From NCBI GenBank assembly GCA_028752905.1, contig JAQNBH010000002.1:18632430-18696429 (forward strand): a stretch of DNA of 64,000 nucleotides, written 5' to 3'. A program made the position numbers and the translations under genes. The notes under the pieces are model-generated. The model saw only the letters and a program-made list of their open reading frames with translations, did not search any database and had not been told where the DNA came from. Shown here piece by piece: positions 22,800 to 35,866 of this stretch; position 1 is the stretch's first letter; each line of letters starts with the position of its first letter. Origin of the DNA: Cladorhizidae sp. MBARI D1340-BT2 (lineage: Eukaryota; Porifera; Demospongiae; Poecilosclerida; Cladorhizidae).

Positions 22800-23880
22800 A
22801 AATTAAAAAACACCTCCAGTAACACCGACACGCCAGAAAAGTTTTGCCAACTTGACCAACTTCAAGAAGCATTGCTTGGCAAGTGATTTCCAAATAAAGC
22901 CTGGCCTGTAGCCCAGCCTTCCAGGTGTCTAATCTACATCTGACATCTACAGTAAATCAAAATTGTGTTATGCTGTCAACCATTCAGCTTTGGTCTCGGC
23001 TTCACTTCTCTCCTGATGGACTCCTTCAAATCTTGCCACAGGTTTTCAATGGGGTTCCGGAAATTTTGGAGACATCCTACATCAATTTATCAAACAATTA
23101 GCTAGCCTGGATGTATGTTTGTGGTCAGTATTCTGCCATGAAGCGGTAATCGGGGCAAACATCCTACACGAAGGGTAAAAGGGTTTGGTGAAGAAAAGTG
23201 GCGACTATTGGCTGTCTCTTCAAGGTTCTGCCTCTCTCACTCCAATCTCTTGGCCTAGGATAGGGATAAATGTTACCGCAATTGATCATAGTCTTATTAC
23301 ATGAGTCACTATATCCATTCACCAGTGTTCTATATCAACATCTTGCCCTAGTCTTAAGGCATAATATCTACAAAGTGCCTAAACTATATATATATATCCC
23401 AATATCTTAGCCCAATCGGCACATTGGCTCTAGACAAAATGCCATCAAGACCCAGGCCTAGATTATCATTAGCAACTAGCAACTAACCTAGCTTTAGTGT
23501 GACACAGAAAGCTTCTACACAAGATATTAACTTTCATGTAGCTTAATCCCAAAACTAGTTCAACACAAACCTTGTTGGCTTCTCTTATCAGTTGGCAGTA
23601 TGAACTGCCTTAAAATATCCACACAAGCAATGTCCTGCAAAGCAAGACTGGGTTCCCTTTGCTGTGAAGGAGAATGTGCAGTTGGTGCACTGTCTTCTCT
23701 TCATCTTCCTGCATCTTTTCCTTCACGATTTCCGGGAGAGCAGCTGTAACCAACGAAGATCTCCTGCTCCATGGCTGTCAAGCGATATCAGTCTCGCGGT
23801 GCTTGACAAAATTGTACTTTGCCTTGTTGCTCTCATGCCCTCCTTCAAAATATAGACGATAGCTGCAGCCTTGAATCATC
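22800..23880 (-). mobile_element. Tc1/mariner-type transposon remnant
   Basis: On the minus strand the 5' part (about 23600-23800) has HTH-like 'LPEIVKEKMQEDEEKTVHQL' and then 'SSYCQLIREANK'. The middle (about 23120-23200) has 'DVCPDYRFMAEY' and 'ASQLFDK', matching the region that normally carries 'DxxxH'. The end (about 22985-23050) has 'NPIENLWQDLKESIRREVKP', the third catalytic residue region of Tc1/mariner transposases. Stops and frame changes throughout make it a dead copy. Terminal repeats were not identified. Confidence 0.65.
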
Positions 23881-24171
23881 TAGATTCCAAAGAATAGAAT
23901 TCTTATACTAGAATATGGCATCTTGATTCCGATAAGCTGAAAAAGAGTAACTGCTAGAGCAACGACCGTTAGACTTTCTCCCACCTTCGTCGATCGCTGG
24001 GCATGCGCAAGTGAAATTTAATCTTACACACTTAATGATCCCTCCCTAATGTTTGTTGGCGAACATTTAGCGAATGTTTGGCAAATGGTACTGCAATTCT
24101 GTGACTCGAACATCTCACAAACAAATGGTACATAACATTTTTTGGGCTTGTAATGAAGCACCCTCCAAGTG

Positions 24172-24308
24172 AGAATGGGTGTGATGTGTGACACCTCCCA
24201 TTCTTATAGCACCTATACTGTGAGAATGGGTGTGATGTGTAACACCTTAGCACCTACATGGTCAGAATGGGTGTGATGCGTAACACCTTCCATTCTTATA
24301 GCACCTTC
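24172..24308. repeat. Minisatellite, about 45-bp unit
   Basis: Three copies of 'gagaatgggtgtgatgtg' plus 'acacctcccattcttatagc'. Confidence 0.75.
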
Positions 24309-24310
24309 AC

Positions 24311-24755
24311 AGTATACATGTCCACACACTTACACTGGCAATAATGCATACGTGATGTTCTGACAGTTAGAGTAGTATGCAAGTCTACACACTTACACTG
24401 ACATAATGCATACGTGATGTTCTGACAGTTAGAGTAGTACACAAGTCTACACACTTACACTGGCATAATGCACACGTGATGTTCTGATACTATACAAGTC
24501 CACACACTTACACTGGCATAGTGCACACATGATGTTCTGACAGTTAGAATAGTATACAAGTCTACACACTTACACTGGCATAATGCTTACATGATGTTCT
24601 GACAGTTAGAATAGTATACAAGTCTACACACTTACATTGGCATAATGCACACATGATGTTCTGACAGTTGGAATAGTATACAAGTCTACACACTTACACT
24701 GGCATAATGCACACGTGATGTTCTGACAGATACAATAGTATACAAGTCTTTGATT
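24311..24755. repeat. Minisatellite, about 62-bp unit
   Basis: About seven copies of a unit with 'agtatacaagtctacacac', 'ttacactggcataatgcaca' and 'gatgttctgacagttag'. The core 'acacacttacactggcata' is shared with the next array. Confidence 0.9.
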
Positions 24756-24867
24756 GTAAGAAGTGGTACTTGTAGGAAAAGACAAATTTTGTGATGGAAT
24801 TCTGTTCCCACAATCTTCCTCATTTTCCCTCTCAGACAAAACCAGGTTGGGTGCTCTCATCCCACAG

Positions 24868-25155
24868 AGAGCATAGAGCTACACACTTACAGTGACATAA
24901 GAGAGCTGCTATCGCACAGAGAGCAGAGAGCTACACACTTAAACTGGCATAAGAGAGCTGCTCTCATCCCACAGAGAGCATAGAGCTACACACTTACACT
25001 GGCATAAGAGAGCTGCTATCACACAGAGAACAGAGAGCTACACACTTACACTGGCATAAGAGAGCTGCTATCATCTCACAGAGAGCATAGAGCTACACAC
25101 TTACACTGGCTGCTATCATCCCACAGAGAGCATAGAGCTACACACTTATACTGGT
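24868..25155. repeat. Minisatellite, about 54-bp unit
   Basis: About five copies of a unit with 'agagctacacacttacactg', 'gcataagagagctgctatca' and 'cacagagagcat'. It shares its core with the array just upstream, and arm A of the large inverted duplication begins just after it. Confidence 0.85.
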
Positions 25156-25184
25156 TGCATGTGGTCATAAGCTGTATGTATTAT

Positions 25185-26710
25185 AGGCAGGATTATTAGA
25201 GGTGCATCAATACTATATTCATAAAGTTTATTAGAGGCTGCATGATACTATATTTCTTAGAGGTGCACTAATATTTTTTTAAGAGGTGCAGAGGTTGCAT
25301 AAGACTGACTGCACTTATTAGAGGTGCACCAATACTGTATTTATTATAAGTGTGTCAAACTGTACTCTACATACATTGAAAATGGATCAAGACAGAGATG
25401 CATCAATACTGTACGTATTTATTAGATATTTTCTATTTCATCAAAATCAACCTTATCACCTTAACTTAAAAAAACCTGCCCTGCAGTATAATAATAGTTG
25501 GTGTAAATTCTTATTGCAAATTTGTGAGATTCATTGAAACGTGATTTCTAAATAGTTGTTTACGTCTTTTCATATGTCAGCCCAATATATATATTACACC
25601 TATCAGTAACGTGGTAGAGTGATGTATATAACAAACATACAGAGACATACATACATATACATATGCATACATACATACATGCAAGCATAATAATTATATA
25701 TTGTTATTATTTTGGTGCTGTTGTTTTATATTCATGCAGATGATTCATTTGGCCTTGACAAGGCAAATGGTCAATCTGGAAATGAAATCCCAAGTGAGTA
25801 ATAAAAAATGCACCAACTGTCTTGTTGCCTTTTACAGTTGTATGAAGTTGGTTTGTGGTTCTAACTATTAGCAATATACTGTACTGCATTTATTAGATAT
25901 TTTCTAGTTCATCAACTGATTACCATAAAAAACATCTGGTGGCTCCACCTTGCGGTCCTCAGCTAATAGTTAATAAATAGAACAACAACGAAAACTAACG
26001 AGAGTTGGAGGGCTGCTTCACTCCAGCAACATCAGAGTCTAATTCTAAGTTCTAACTCCGAGCTTCTGGGAATCCCATCACTAGTGTGTGCTTCCAAGCA
26101 ATTTGTTTCTCCTTGTTGTATTATTTACAGCACAACTCAGCAAATAACGTGTCTCATTGCTGCTGTGGTCTCTGCCCATGTAGAGTCAGCTAATGCTTCA
26201 TTAACCCCCCCCCCCACCCCCCCCCCCCCCCCCCCCCCCACTGGCGTAGGCACCATATGGCGCAAAATGCAATGACTTCTACTAAATTAATTGTAAAAAG
26301 TGAACAGTTTGCATAATGATTTCGGTTTCTCCAAGAACGACAGCACTGAAGATGCAGGAGAAAGTATATATACTCACCTGAGAAGCAATGTAGTCAACCG
26401 ATATGTGGTAACACCTGTGAGAAGTGCCGTGGCCTCTGATCCAGTGCTATCTTTGCCCTACATCATCTTGTGAAGCATTTCAATTGATGTTACATCAAGA
26501 ATAGTAGTAGTTTTATAAATGCCAGCATAATTCTAGAATTATAATTTTTTCCCTGGTAATTTCGTGGGATTAGGTTATGCTTCTCATTCATATAACTCTG
26601 ATGAGTTAATGGCTCCGGCAACACTTCCTACTCATTGTGGGCTTAGTTGGATGCAGTCAAGTTAGTTCCCTGGTCTATCAACTATGGTGGATCTATTGCT
26701 GGTATGTACA
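25185..26710. other. Arm A outer part, no recognised gene
   Basis: It opens with diverged repeats of 'attagaggtgcatcaatact' (25190-25345), mirrored at 59270-59545. A poly-C run lies at 26206-26239. No gene was recognised; the small ORFs overlap repeat or low-complexity DNA. Confidence 0.5.
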
Positions 26711-29700
26711 CAGGGGGGTAATTTCTGGGGGGGCTGGGGGGGCCATGGCCCCCCCAACTTTTGGCCAAAACAAGTTTTCTAAGGGAGTTTTCGCAAGCTG
26801 TTGAAGCTGTTGACTAACAAGTTATAGCACATTCATAATTGTAATTGGTGTGAAATATGCTAGATAGAACAACACCATAATAATTATTGGTAAAAACAAC
26901 AACTTTGTTCCCTAATCGGTTCAATACATGTGACCAGTTAGTGTATGTCAGGAATAACAGCCTGACAACTCAACCACCAAACAAGCTTCAGACCATACCA
27001 TGGAACTAACACTTTAGGTGTGAGGATCATTTTAGCTGTTAGGATCATTTTGACATTTGTATAGTTCATGTATATCATTGGTTCATTTTGATTTTGCCAT
27101 GACAGCAGTGGAGTGCCTATATAAGTAAGCTCTCCACTGCCTTATGTTGAGTTCTGCTATAAACCTAATGTGCTGTTAATCATTATTCGGAATACTAAGC
27201 AATATAAGAGTGAACACTAACAGTGTAGCAGGCCTTTATTGAGAAATTAGCTAGTGCTGCTGCAGAGTGAATCATGCCTAAAAGACAAGCCTCCTTGTTA
27301 AGTTTTTGTCAAAGTCCAACTAAGAGACAAAGGGAGTCTGAGGAGAAGGCTGATGATCAAGCCCAAAGCCAAGATGTACAGGTTGAAGAAAACCCAGAAG
27401 AATCTGAACAAGTACATCTGTCATAATCCATCACATGATAGCAACATTAAGCATGTGGCATCTCAGCCTCTGATGTCAGTGAATCCTTATTAAACAATCA
27501 TATATTGACAGACCCTGTTGTTGTAGTTGTTTTTGCAAAATTAGACTTGACTCAAGCTACAAGTACTTTTGATATCTCTCAGGAGCAGCAACAAGAAGCC
27601 AGTAGAATATTCCTGACTCTGGATACCCTTCCACAAGTTCCCTACCAGCCAATCAACATGAAATACCCTAAAAGCAAGATGGGTCATCAACGAGCATTCC
27701 AACCAGCCTGGTACTCGCAATTTTCATGGCTGCATTATCTTCCAATTTCAGACACTATTATTTGCCACACTTGTAGCACAGCCAATTTGAAGGGACTGTT
27801 TAAGCTGGATACAAGGTCTGAAACCTCCTTCTTGTCTGATGAGTTCAGAAATTGGAAAAATGCTCTGTGTAAAAACAAGGGTTTCCAGAAGCACGAAAGC
27901 TCTCTATGTCACAAGCATGCAGTTGCTATGTTAACTCAACCTTGTCATATTGATGAGCAGCTGAAGGAGTAGCTTAAGAAGAGGAAAATAGGAACTGCCT
28001 CCTGAAAATCATTCAAAGTGTATCCTATCTTGCCCGCCAGGGCATTGCCCTTCGTAAGGGCAAGCAAGAGGAGGAGTCAAATTTCAAGCAACTCCTCCTT
28101 CTGCGAGCTGAAGATGATAAAGTGCTTCATAAATGGATTGAAAAGTCTTACGACAAGCATATCAGTCCAGATGCTCAGAATGAAATCTTACAAATCATGG
28201 CTCTAAAAGTGCTTCATGGTATAGCAGCTGACATAGCTGAATCTGGATGTTACAGTATCTTGGCTGATGAGAGTACAGATGCGAGCAACATTGAACAACT
28301 TGTGATTTGCATACGTTGGGTGAATGAGATGACAGTACGTGAGGAATATATTGGTCTGATGTCAGTTTCTCAGACCAATGCAGACACAATTGTTGCTTGC
28401 ATAAGAGATGTGCTGCTACGCATGAATCTCAAAATTCAAGATGCCCGTGGGCAATGTATGACGGATGTTCGACCATGACTGGAACAAAAAATGGGGTTGC
28501 TGCACAAATCAAGAAACTGAATGAAAAATGTCTGCTAACACACTGCTACTGCCACTCGCTTAATCTTGCTGTCGGGGATATATACAATAAAAAATTTCCT
28601 GATGTGGCTTATGAAATTACTAAATTAATAAAAAAGAGTCCAAAAAGAGAGGCAATATTCCGCAGAAAGCAATCAGAAATTCTGGGGCAAATGGAACATG
28701 ATCTCCATGTAGACAATATTGACACACCAACTCTGAAAATCCTCTGCCCAACAAGGTGGACTATCCGAGCAGCATCGCTGAGTGCTATTCTGAAAAATTA
28801 TGGTACTCTGATGATCCTATGGGACTGGGCACAAGACCATGTCAAAGACTTGAAATGAAGGCAAGAATAATTGGAGTGGAGACTAAAATGCTAACTTTTA
28901 GTTTCTTCTATGGTCTTCAGCTTGCCATTGTAGTACTTTCACATTCAGATTACCTCAGCACTTGCCTTCAGAGGGCAGAGCTATGTGCAGTGGATGCTCA
29001 AATGAATGCCAAGCTATCTGTCACTATCCTACGAGGAATACGATCAGACAGGGATGCAAGCCTCCATTGGACAAAAGTAACTCAAGCTGCTGTGAAGTTG
29101 GAACTAAAAGAGCCTTCACTTCTACGTCACCATAAGATGCCATCAAGGTATAGTGAGGGTAATGCTCAACATGAGCGCCATACCAATGTAGAGAACTTTT
29201 ACCGCCAAATCTATTTTGAGGCTGTGGACACTATAGCTAGCTGCATTGAAGAGCGTTTTAATCACATATGCAACCTGTGAGAAGGTCCTAATGAAAGGAA
29301 CATTGGGGGAGGATGTGTCTCACCAAAATGTTGACAAACTATGTGAGTTCTATACAGAGTTTGACCCTGATACCTTAAGAATCCAGCTCTCTATAATGGC
29401 AGAGTCCTATCGCAGTTTCAGTCAAGATGAAGGTGGTGGTAATACATTGCAAAATGTCGTTGATTTCCTCTCTGGCCCCTCATACCAGAGGTCATGTCTT
29501 TGGTCAAGGTTGTTCTGATTATGCCGGCAACTAATGCAAGCTCTGAACGAGCCTTCAGTGCGCTGAGAAGGGTGAAGTCTTACCTTCATACAACAATGTC
29601 GAACAACCGCCTCAATCATTTCATGACATGCACAGTGCATAAAGAGCTGGTGAAGGAACTGAGCCTCAAGCAAGTGACAAATGACTTTGTGGATAGAGTA

Positions 29701-29978
29701 GAGAGGCGCTCATCCATCTTCGGCCACTTGCCTTTTTGAATGATAGTCTCTTTCTCTCTCTTAGATGTTAGTGCTAGTATACTGTTTGTCATCTGGTTAT
29801 GTTATGTGTTCGTAAATTGAAAATATTTTCAACACTAATTTACCCCAAAGTCTATAGTTCCTATTTTTCAAAATATCCTGGCTGAGTATCTAGAGACTCC
29901 CCTAGAGACCCCCCTAGAGTAAGCAGCTTTAATACTGCTTTTGGCCCCCCCAACTTTCATATGGAAATTACCCCCCTG
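26711..29978 (+). mobile_element. hAT transposon with TTF/DUF4371/dimerisation transposase
   Basis: The ends are a perfect 15-bp terminal inverted repeat: CAGGGGGGTAATTTC at 26711 and its reverse complement at 29964-29978. GTACA flanks both sides (26706-26710 and 29979-29983). The matching site in arm B (about 57941-57955, reverse strand) is uninterrupted and has a single GTACA. The insertion is therefore private to arm A and its target duplication is 5 bp, shorter than the 8 bp usual for hAT. The element carries one transposase gene broken by several frameshifts. Confidence 0.85.
27274..29739 (+). pseudogene. hAT-family transposase (TTF zinc finger, DUF4371, hAT dimerisation), frameshifted
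   Basis: It starts at 27274 with 'MPKRQASLLSFCQSPTKRQR', a short exon-like segment ending at a stop near 27427. The TTF zinc finger follows at 27640-27930 ('FQPAWYSQFSWLHYLP', 'TIICHTCSTA', 'RNWKNA', 'HESSLCHKHAV'). The DUF4371/RNase H-like core runs through 28030-28860 in two frames ('ILADESTDASNIEQLVICIR', 'YDGCSTMTGTKNGVAAQIK', 'HCYCHSLNLAVGD', 'LCPTRWTIRAAS'). A linker covers 28850-29280. The hAT dimerisation tail is at 29494-29739 ('MPATNASSERAFSALRRVKS', 'NNRLNHFM'). All blocks are in family order, but at least four frame changes separate them. It could be partly spliced, but indels are the simpler reading. Confidence 0.85.
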
Positions 29979-30061
29979 GTACAGGTATATTGTAGTAGTT
30001 ATTCTGTTATATATATATGTTCTTTCTGTGTTCTACACGCCAAGGTTACTCCTGCTCATTA

Positions 30062-32441
30062 CAGGGGGTTAATTCCTGGGGGGCTGCCAACTTTAGGCAA
30101 ACAACTTCTTTTTTCTAAGGGATTTTCATATACTACTGAAAAGTACCATCAGGAGCGGTTGGAAAAAATGGTTAATTAGTGTGAAAATTGCCAGCTAGTA
30201 CAATAGTCATAAAATTGTTCTAGAATCTTCTAGGCCACATGTATCTGAATACATCACTTTGTTCTAGAATCTTCCAGGTCACATGTATTTGAATATTCTA
30301 GAACCTAGTGCAGAGTGGACCAGGGCTAAAAGACAAGCCTCCTTGTTATTTTTTTGTCAAAGTACACAAAAGAGACAAGGGGAGACTGAGGAGAAGGCTG
30401 ATGATACAGATCAAGACCAAGAATCAGATGACTCTGATTGCCAAGATGATGCACAGAGGTTGAAGATAGCAGCCCAGAAGAATCCAAACATAAATCTGAA
30501 GAATCTGAATATCCATGCCATGATCCATCACATATGATGTCAACAAATTTTTGGGGATCTCTCGGCCCCGGAAATAATGAGTCATTTAACAATCATTTAT
30601 TTTCTCAGCCTGTTGCTTATTTTTAATTTGACTTTCACTCAAGCTAAATTATTGGGAATAAAAACAGATATTTATAAATCTCTGTGTTTCTCAAGTGCAG
30701 AAACTTGGAGCCAGTAAAATATCCTCAACACTTAATACCCTTCCTCAAGGCTCCTACCATCCAGTTAACATCAAATACCCTAAAACCAAAATGGATCATC
30801 AACCAGCTTTCTAACCAGCCTGGTATTTGCAATTTTCATGGCCGCATTACCTTCCAATTTCAAATTCTGTAATTTGCCACACTTTTACCGATGCAACATA
30901 TTCAGCTTGTGAACGTCCGACGGAGTCAATCAATGCAATGTCTCCTAGTTGGGCTGGCAAGGCCAGGAGAGCTCTAATGCTGTGATTTGGGGGTTCATCT
31001 ATGTTTCTCATTTCAGCAGCATCGTCAGCATACCACCACATCTATTTCACCTGCTGCCTCGATTCCTGATTAGTCATTGGCACAGCATCCATAGGCATTG
31101 CAAGCGGACCACTTTGGATAGTCTTCTCACATGTATGGCACAAGATTTCGTGGACTCCTACTTTGGCTCCAACTTTAGTATAGTATACCTATGCAGTTTT
31201 TAAAAAATGTCAATAGAGAGCACACAGCGTGATCAATCATCTGAGCATGCTATATATAAACTTCATGTAGTAAAGTGGGCATTATATTTGGAGCTCCAAA
31301 ATCTTAACCACAAGGGGTTTTTTTGTGTTTGTTTTAGAGTCCACTTTAAAAAAAAATCTCCGGGGTAAGTTGTAGTGTTTGTACAACTCTATGATCAGAG
31401 TTGTTATAGCCATTCAAGCTTGACACTGGTAAAAAGATAAACACAACAAAGACTATATAGGAATAGTCCTAAAAGTGGGGTAGAATTCCGCAGAAAACAA
31501 GCAGAAATTCTGGGACAAATCGAATGTGATCTCCATGTATAGATTAACCAACTCTGTCGAAATTGGAGTTACAGTCACCTTTACTTCCACGTCACCATAA
31601 GATACTACCAAGGTATTTTGAGGGTAATTCTCAACCTGAGCACCATTCCAATGTAGAAGACCATTACTGCCAGATCCACCTTGAAACTATGAACACTGTA
31701 TCTAGCTGCATTATAGCCAAAAGAATTACACCATGTATGCAACCTGTGAGCAGGTTCTAATGAAAGGAGCATTGGAAGAACTTGTCTCACAAAATGTTGA
31801 CCATCTGTGTGAGTTCTACACTGAGTTAACCATAATAGCCTATGAATTCAGCAATCTTTAATGGCAGAGTCCTATCACAGTTTCAGTCAAGATGAGGGGG
31901 GAGATGCATTGCATAATGTCATAGATTTCCTCAAAAAGAACAAAAAGATCTGGTCCCTCATACCAGAGGTTATTCCTTGGTCAGGATTGTTCTGGTTATG
32001 CCAGCAAGAAATGTCAACCCTGCAGTGTGTCTTCAGTGCACTGAGAAGGGTTAAGTCTTACCTATGTACAACCATGTCAAACAACCGTCTCAATCATCTT
32101 ATGATATACACAGTGCATAAGGAGCTGGTGAAGGAACTAAACCTCAAGCAAGCCACCGATAACTTTGACAGAGTAGAGAGGTGCTCATCCATCTTAGCCA
32201 CTTGCATATAGCAGTAATAGATGTGGATGAATGCCTCTCTCCTCTATGTCTCTCTGACTCGCTGTCTCCAACTACTTTATGATAATCATACACATAATGG
32301 TACTGGGATAAAACGAACATATTTTCAGTTTAAAAGTCAGTAGAATTGTGACTAATTTTAAAAAATTACTAGGGGAGTACCAGTACAAGGTGACCAGATG
32401 TTTCACCCCCCTCCCCAACTTTGAGATGGAAATTAACCCTG
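30062..32441 (+). mobile_element. Second, older hAT element of the same family
   Basis: The left end is CAGGGGGTTAATTCC (30062). The right end is GGAAATTAACCCTG (to about 32441), an imperfect inverted repeat related to the hAT just upstream. Its 5' part is also present in arm B (57865 leftwards), so this copy predates the duplication. It is more diverged and contains foreign DNA near 30890-31470, including a piece of the 1213-1850 repeat family at 31230-31350. Confidence 0.75.
30320..32210 (+). pseudogene. hAT transposase, heavily decayed copy
   Basis: Recognisable pieces are the N-terminus 'AKRQASLLFFCQST' with an acidic stretch (30320-30537), a degenerate zinc-finger region (30690-30880), the linker (31490-31850; 'HHSNVEDHYCQIHLETMNTV') and the dimerisation tail (31861-32211; 'VFSALRRVKSYL', 'TMSNNRLNHLM'). 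The core is mostly gone. Confidence 0.7.
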
Positions 32442-32844
32442 TGCATCATGGGCATAGTTGTAGTTGCAGTCGGGGCATTGTTTCTTGTCCATCCACCCCA
32501 ATGTTCACCCACTTCATAGCTACATCTTCAAGATGAAGAAATTATCTTCAACGTAAAGAAATTCCTTGGCTTGGTTCGATGAGCAATGGTCAGTGTTGGT
32601 GTCCAAAAGTTGACCACATAACATGGCTAGTCATATCGTGTAATTGTGTTTAATATATCAAGCAAATGACATTATTTTTACCTTCAATTTTTAATGATAT
32701 CCACATTGTTGCTAAGCAACCAACATTTATCATCAACTTTTTAAATTCTTCAATGGGACAAGGGTTCAACCGCTGTTCACCAGTACTTAAATAGCCAAGG
32801 TGGCTAGAGTTCAATAGTAAAAATAACTGGGCATATATGTATAG

Positions 32845-32985
32845 GATAGCCTATACAAAAGAGTCGGTTATATATGCGCCTATGTAACCTCCGAGTTTGC
32901 GGTTACCCTGAGGCAAAGCCGAGGAATGTAACAGCAAACGAGTAGGTTGCACTGGCGCATAACCGACTCTTTTGTATAGGCGATC
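32845..32985. repeat. Foldback MITE of about 140 bp
   Basis: Nearly the whole segment is palindromic. The outer 'gcctatacaaaagagtcggt' pairs with its complement at 32960-32981. The inner 'tgtaacctccgagtttgcgg' pairs with 'caaacgagtaggttgca'. Arm B has unrelated sequence at the matching point (about 56040-56075), so it appears private to arm A. Confidence 0.7.
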
Positions 32986-35189
32986 TTACTTATACTACAT
33001 TGCGCACGCGCTAAACTACAACCTGAAATCCAGTGGGAAATGGTCAACTATTGAAGATCAACGGTTGATAAGAAAATATTTGTTTGTACTTCCTGTTTGA
33101 GATTATCGGCAATGTGGTTTGTTGCCAAACAATGAAACTTTGGTACTATTGTTTTATTAACTCATTACATATCACCCGATATGAGTTGCTAGGTAATATT
33201 GCTCATCTGCCTTGCCAAAAAAAAAGTGAAAACCATATATTTTATCTATTATAAATCTCAAACTCTTAGGACCAAAAATTTAAGTAATGTGACCGTGCAT
33301 GTGTACGCCTGATTTTGAAGTCCTGTGAAGTACTATATAGCAGCTGAGAGTCAGTAATGTGTGGCTTCTATGGCTTGAGGATTCTATCAGGTAAGCATTG
33401 TTGCTATGCCAGTTGGCCTAGCAACAACCAAAATACTTGGAATGCTTTTTTGTTTCTCTAGCTCACTAAAGCATAGGCAATGACCATGGCAGTCATTTTT
33501 GTTCTTAGCTGGCCCATACCTCACTCTTCAAGCTCTGATATGGCAGGCAATGATTCTCACTCAGAACCCTTCCTCTTTTGATGCTGCCTTCAAGCTAGTC
33601 ATATACTGTAACTACAGTAGACCCTCCCCCTCTCCCACCCCTCACTACCTTAGCAAAACATTGCTAGGGTGGTGCAATTGTTGATGTTGCCTCCACTGGA
33701 GTTGCATCTCCTTCAATGGCCCATCAAGTAGTGTGTGAAAATCAGTCACATCCAGTTCGCTATTCTCCATGTGGTCTTTCTCTCCCAGAAATTGACAAAT
33801 GTAAGGAAATGAAGCTTACCAGTTGCTAAGTGGAATTGTGAGTTAGAGAACTCAATCAATGAGTGTACCTCAGGCCTTTGTAGTGCTCTTACTTTGCTCC
33901 AGTTACTGCACCCCAGGGCCTTCAGGGTATGGACCCAAATACATAGTAGAATAATTTGATAATGATGTTGCTAGTTCTGCAGCTTGTAAAGTGCTGCACT
34001 AGCTAGTTCTGCAGATTGTGAAGCATTGCATGCATAGTCCTATGCTTTTCCACCCACTCTTGACTACATGAAGCTCTACTGCCTATATTGTGGTGGTGAT
34101 GGATGCATTAACTCTTCAGAGACTCAAATGCAGCAAACAGATTTCTGGGGACTCTAGAAGTGGAAATGAAGAGGATCAAGGCACTTCCAATACTTCCAAT
34201 GCCAATGTGCTGGTCTAGAAAAAGTACCCAGATCATGAGGAATATAAGAAGGTCCTTTAAAGGGAAAGACCACCCCTCATGAAATGAACATGCTTCGAAG
34301 CAAGTGCCAGCAGATCTGGTACAACAGTGACAACAAGGTGTCCTTATCCCCATTCAAATCCAAGTGGTGGATCCATGAAGTGGGATGGACACTGGCATAT
34401 GACCGCAAAGCTATTCCGTAGGCCCCTTCATTACATTGACACCACCAATGCAGCATCTGTAAATCTAGTGTTTACAGACCAGGCATGCATCCCAGAATTT
34501 TAGACATGATGTTAAGACTGAGAATTCTTCTTCAACAAAATTTGCAGCTACTTTTCCAAAAGCTATCCTAGTCCACACCTACTTTGGCAAATGGAATTGC
34601 TACTGCACTTGGTGTATCTCCATCTAGCATGAGGGTAGAAACAACATTAGCCTTGATGATATGCCATATCATTATTAAATTATTATTTTCATTGCTGCAG
34701 CAAACATGAAAATATATCTACAAAATATTTATGAAAAAGAACATCCGAGTGATTTTAAAAAGTATGGAAAGAGCACATGTCCAGGTATCTGGTATTAGCT
34801 AACTTTATTTTCTCTTCTAGCTGTATCACTGTTAGAGCCAGAGTTTGCTATTGCTCTTCACAAGTACTTTAACTCTCTAACCGCATAAGTGTGGTATGTT
34901 GCAACGACCAATGGCCACTGCCATAAACTGAAAACAGAAAAAATATGTGAGTATGCCTTGAGCATTGCTATCAGTATGCTAAGTACAAGGCATGTACGAT
35001 TTCAGTAACTAAATGTGTGTCAAAATGCACTTCCAGTTTCGGGAAAAGAAATAGCGATTCGCTAAAATTGGGACATGAAGTTATCAGTCAACTCTTTCAG
35101 CACTTAAGTGTCCATGTAGTCGAAACCTAGAGTAGTTGAGCTGAAATAATCACAACTTCTATTCCATATCGTACAAGAAAACATGTACA
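32986..35189. other. Arm A middle part, no recognised gene
   Basis: It is conserved with arm B (55020-55880 and 48370-49680), so it is old duplicated DNA. Short ORFs on both strands (33499-33684 plus, 34108-34353 minus) match no family I know, and the arm B copies do not keep the same frames. Confidence 0.45.
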
Positions 35190-35660
35190 GGTAGGACTAC
35201 ACACAACTAAAATAGCAGTACAGGTAGGATGAATAGCTTGACTATACAGGTAGAAATACATACTAACTAGCATGGCAGTAAAGGTAGAACTACATACCAA
35301 CTAACATGGTAAAACTACACACCAACTAGCATGGTACTACAGGTAGGACTACACACTGACTAACACAATAGTACAGATAGACACCAACTAACATGGCAGT
35401 ACATGTAGGACTACATACCAACTAGCATGGCAATACAGGTAGGACTAAATACCAACTAGCATGGCACAGGTAGGACCACATACCGACTAACATGTGCAGT
35501 ACAGGTAGAAATACACACCAACTAGCATGGCAGTACAGGTAGGACTGCACACCAACTAGCCTGGCAGTACAGGTAGGACTATATACCAACTAGCATGGCA
35601 GTACAGGTAGGACTACATACCAACTAGCATGGCAGTACAGGTAGAACTATACACCAACCA
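35190..35660. repeat. Minisatellite, about 34-bp unit (arm A copy)
   Basis: About 13 copies of 'tacaggtaggactac' plus 'ataccaactagcatggcag'. The reverse-complement array in arm B (44065-44773 and 47862-48370) is longer and is split by a Gypsy element. Confidence 0.9.
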
Positions 35661-35866
35661 ATGCAGTAGCATCAGCAACACCGAAAGTAAGCAGATGATC
35701 AGCAGTGGAAGAATTGTATTGGAGTTGAGCTCAACTGATCCATTTCTTACTATCAGAGCATGCTCATGGCCATGGACCTTGAGTGGTCACCATGAAATTG
35801 CAATGGCAGGTTTGTACAGCTGCAGCTCTTTGGTCGTTTTGTTATTGACCTCGAGCAACATGGTTT

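Noticed and set aside
33499..33684. Short ORF starting 'MFLAGPYLTLQAL'
   Set aside because: The arm B counterpart does not keep the frame, so there is no sign of coding constraint.
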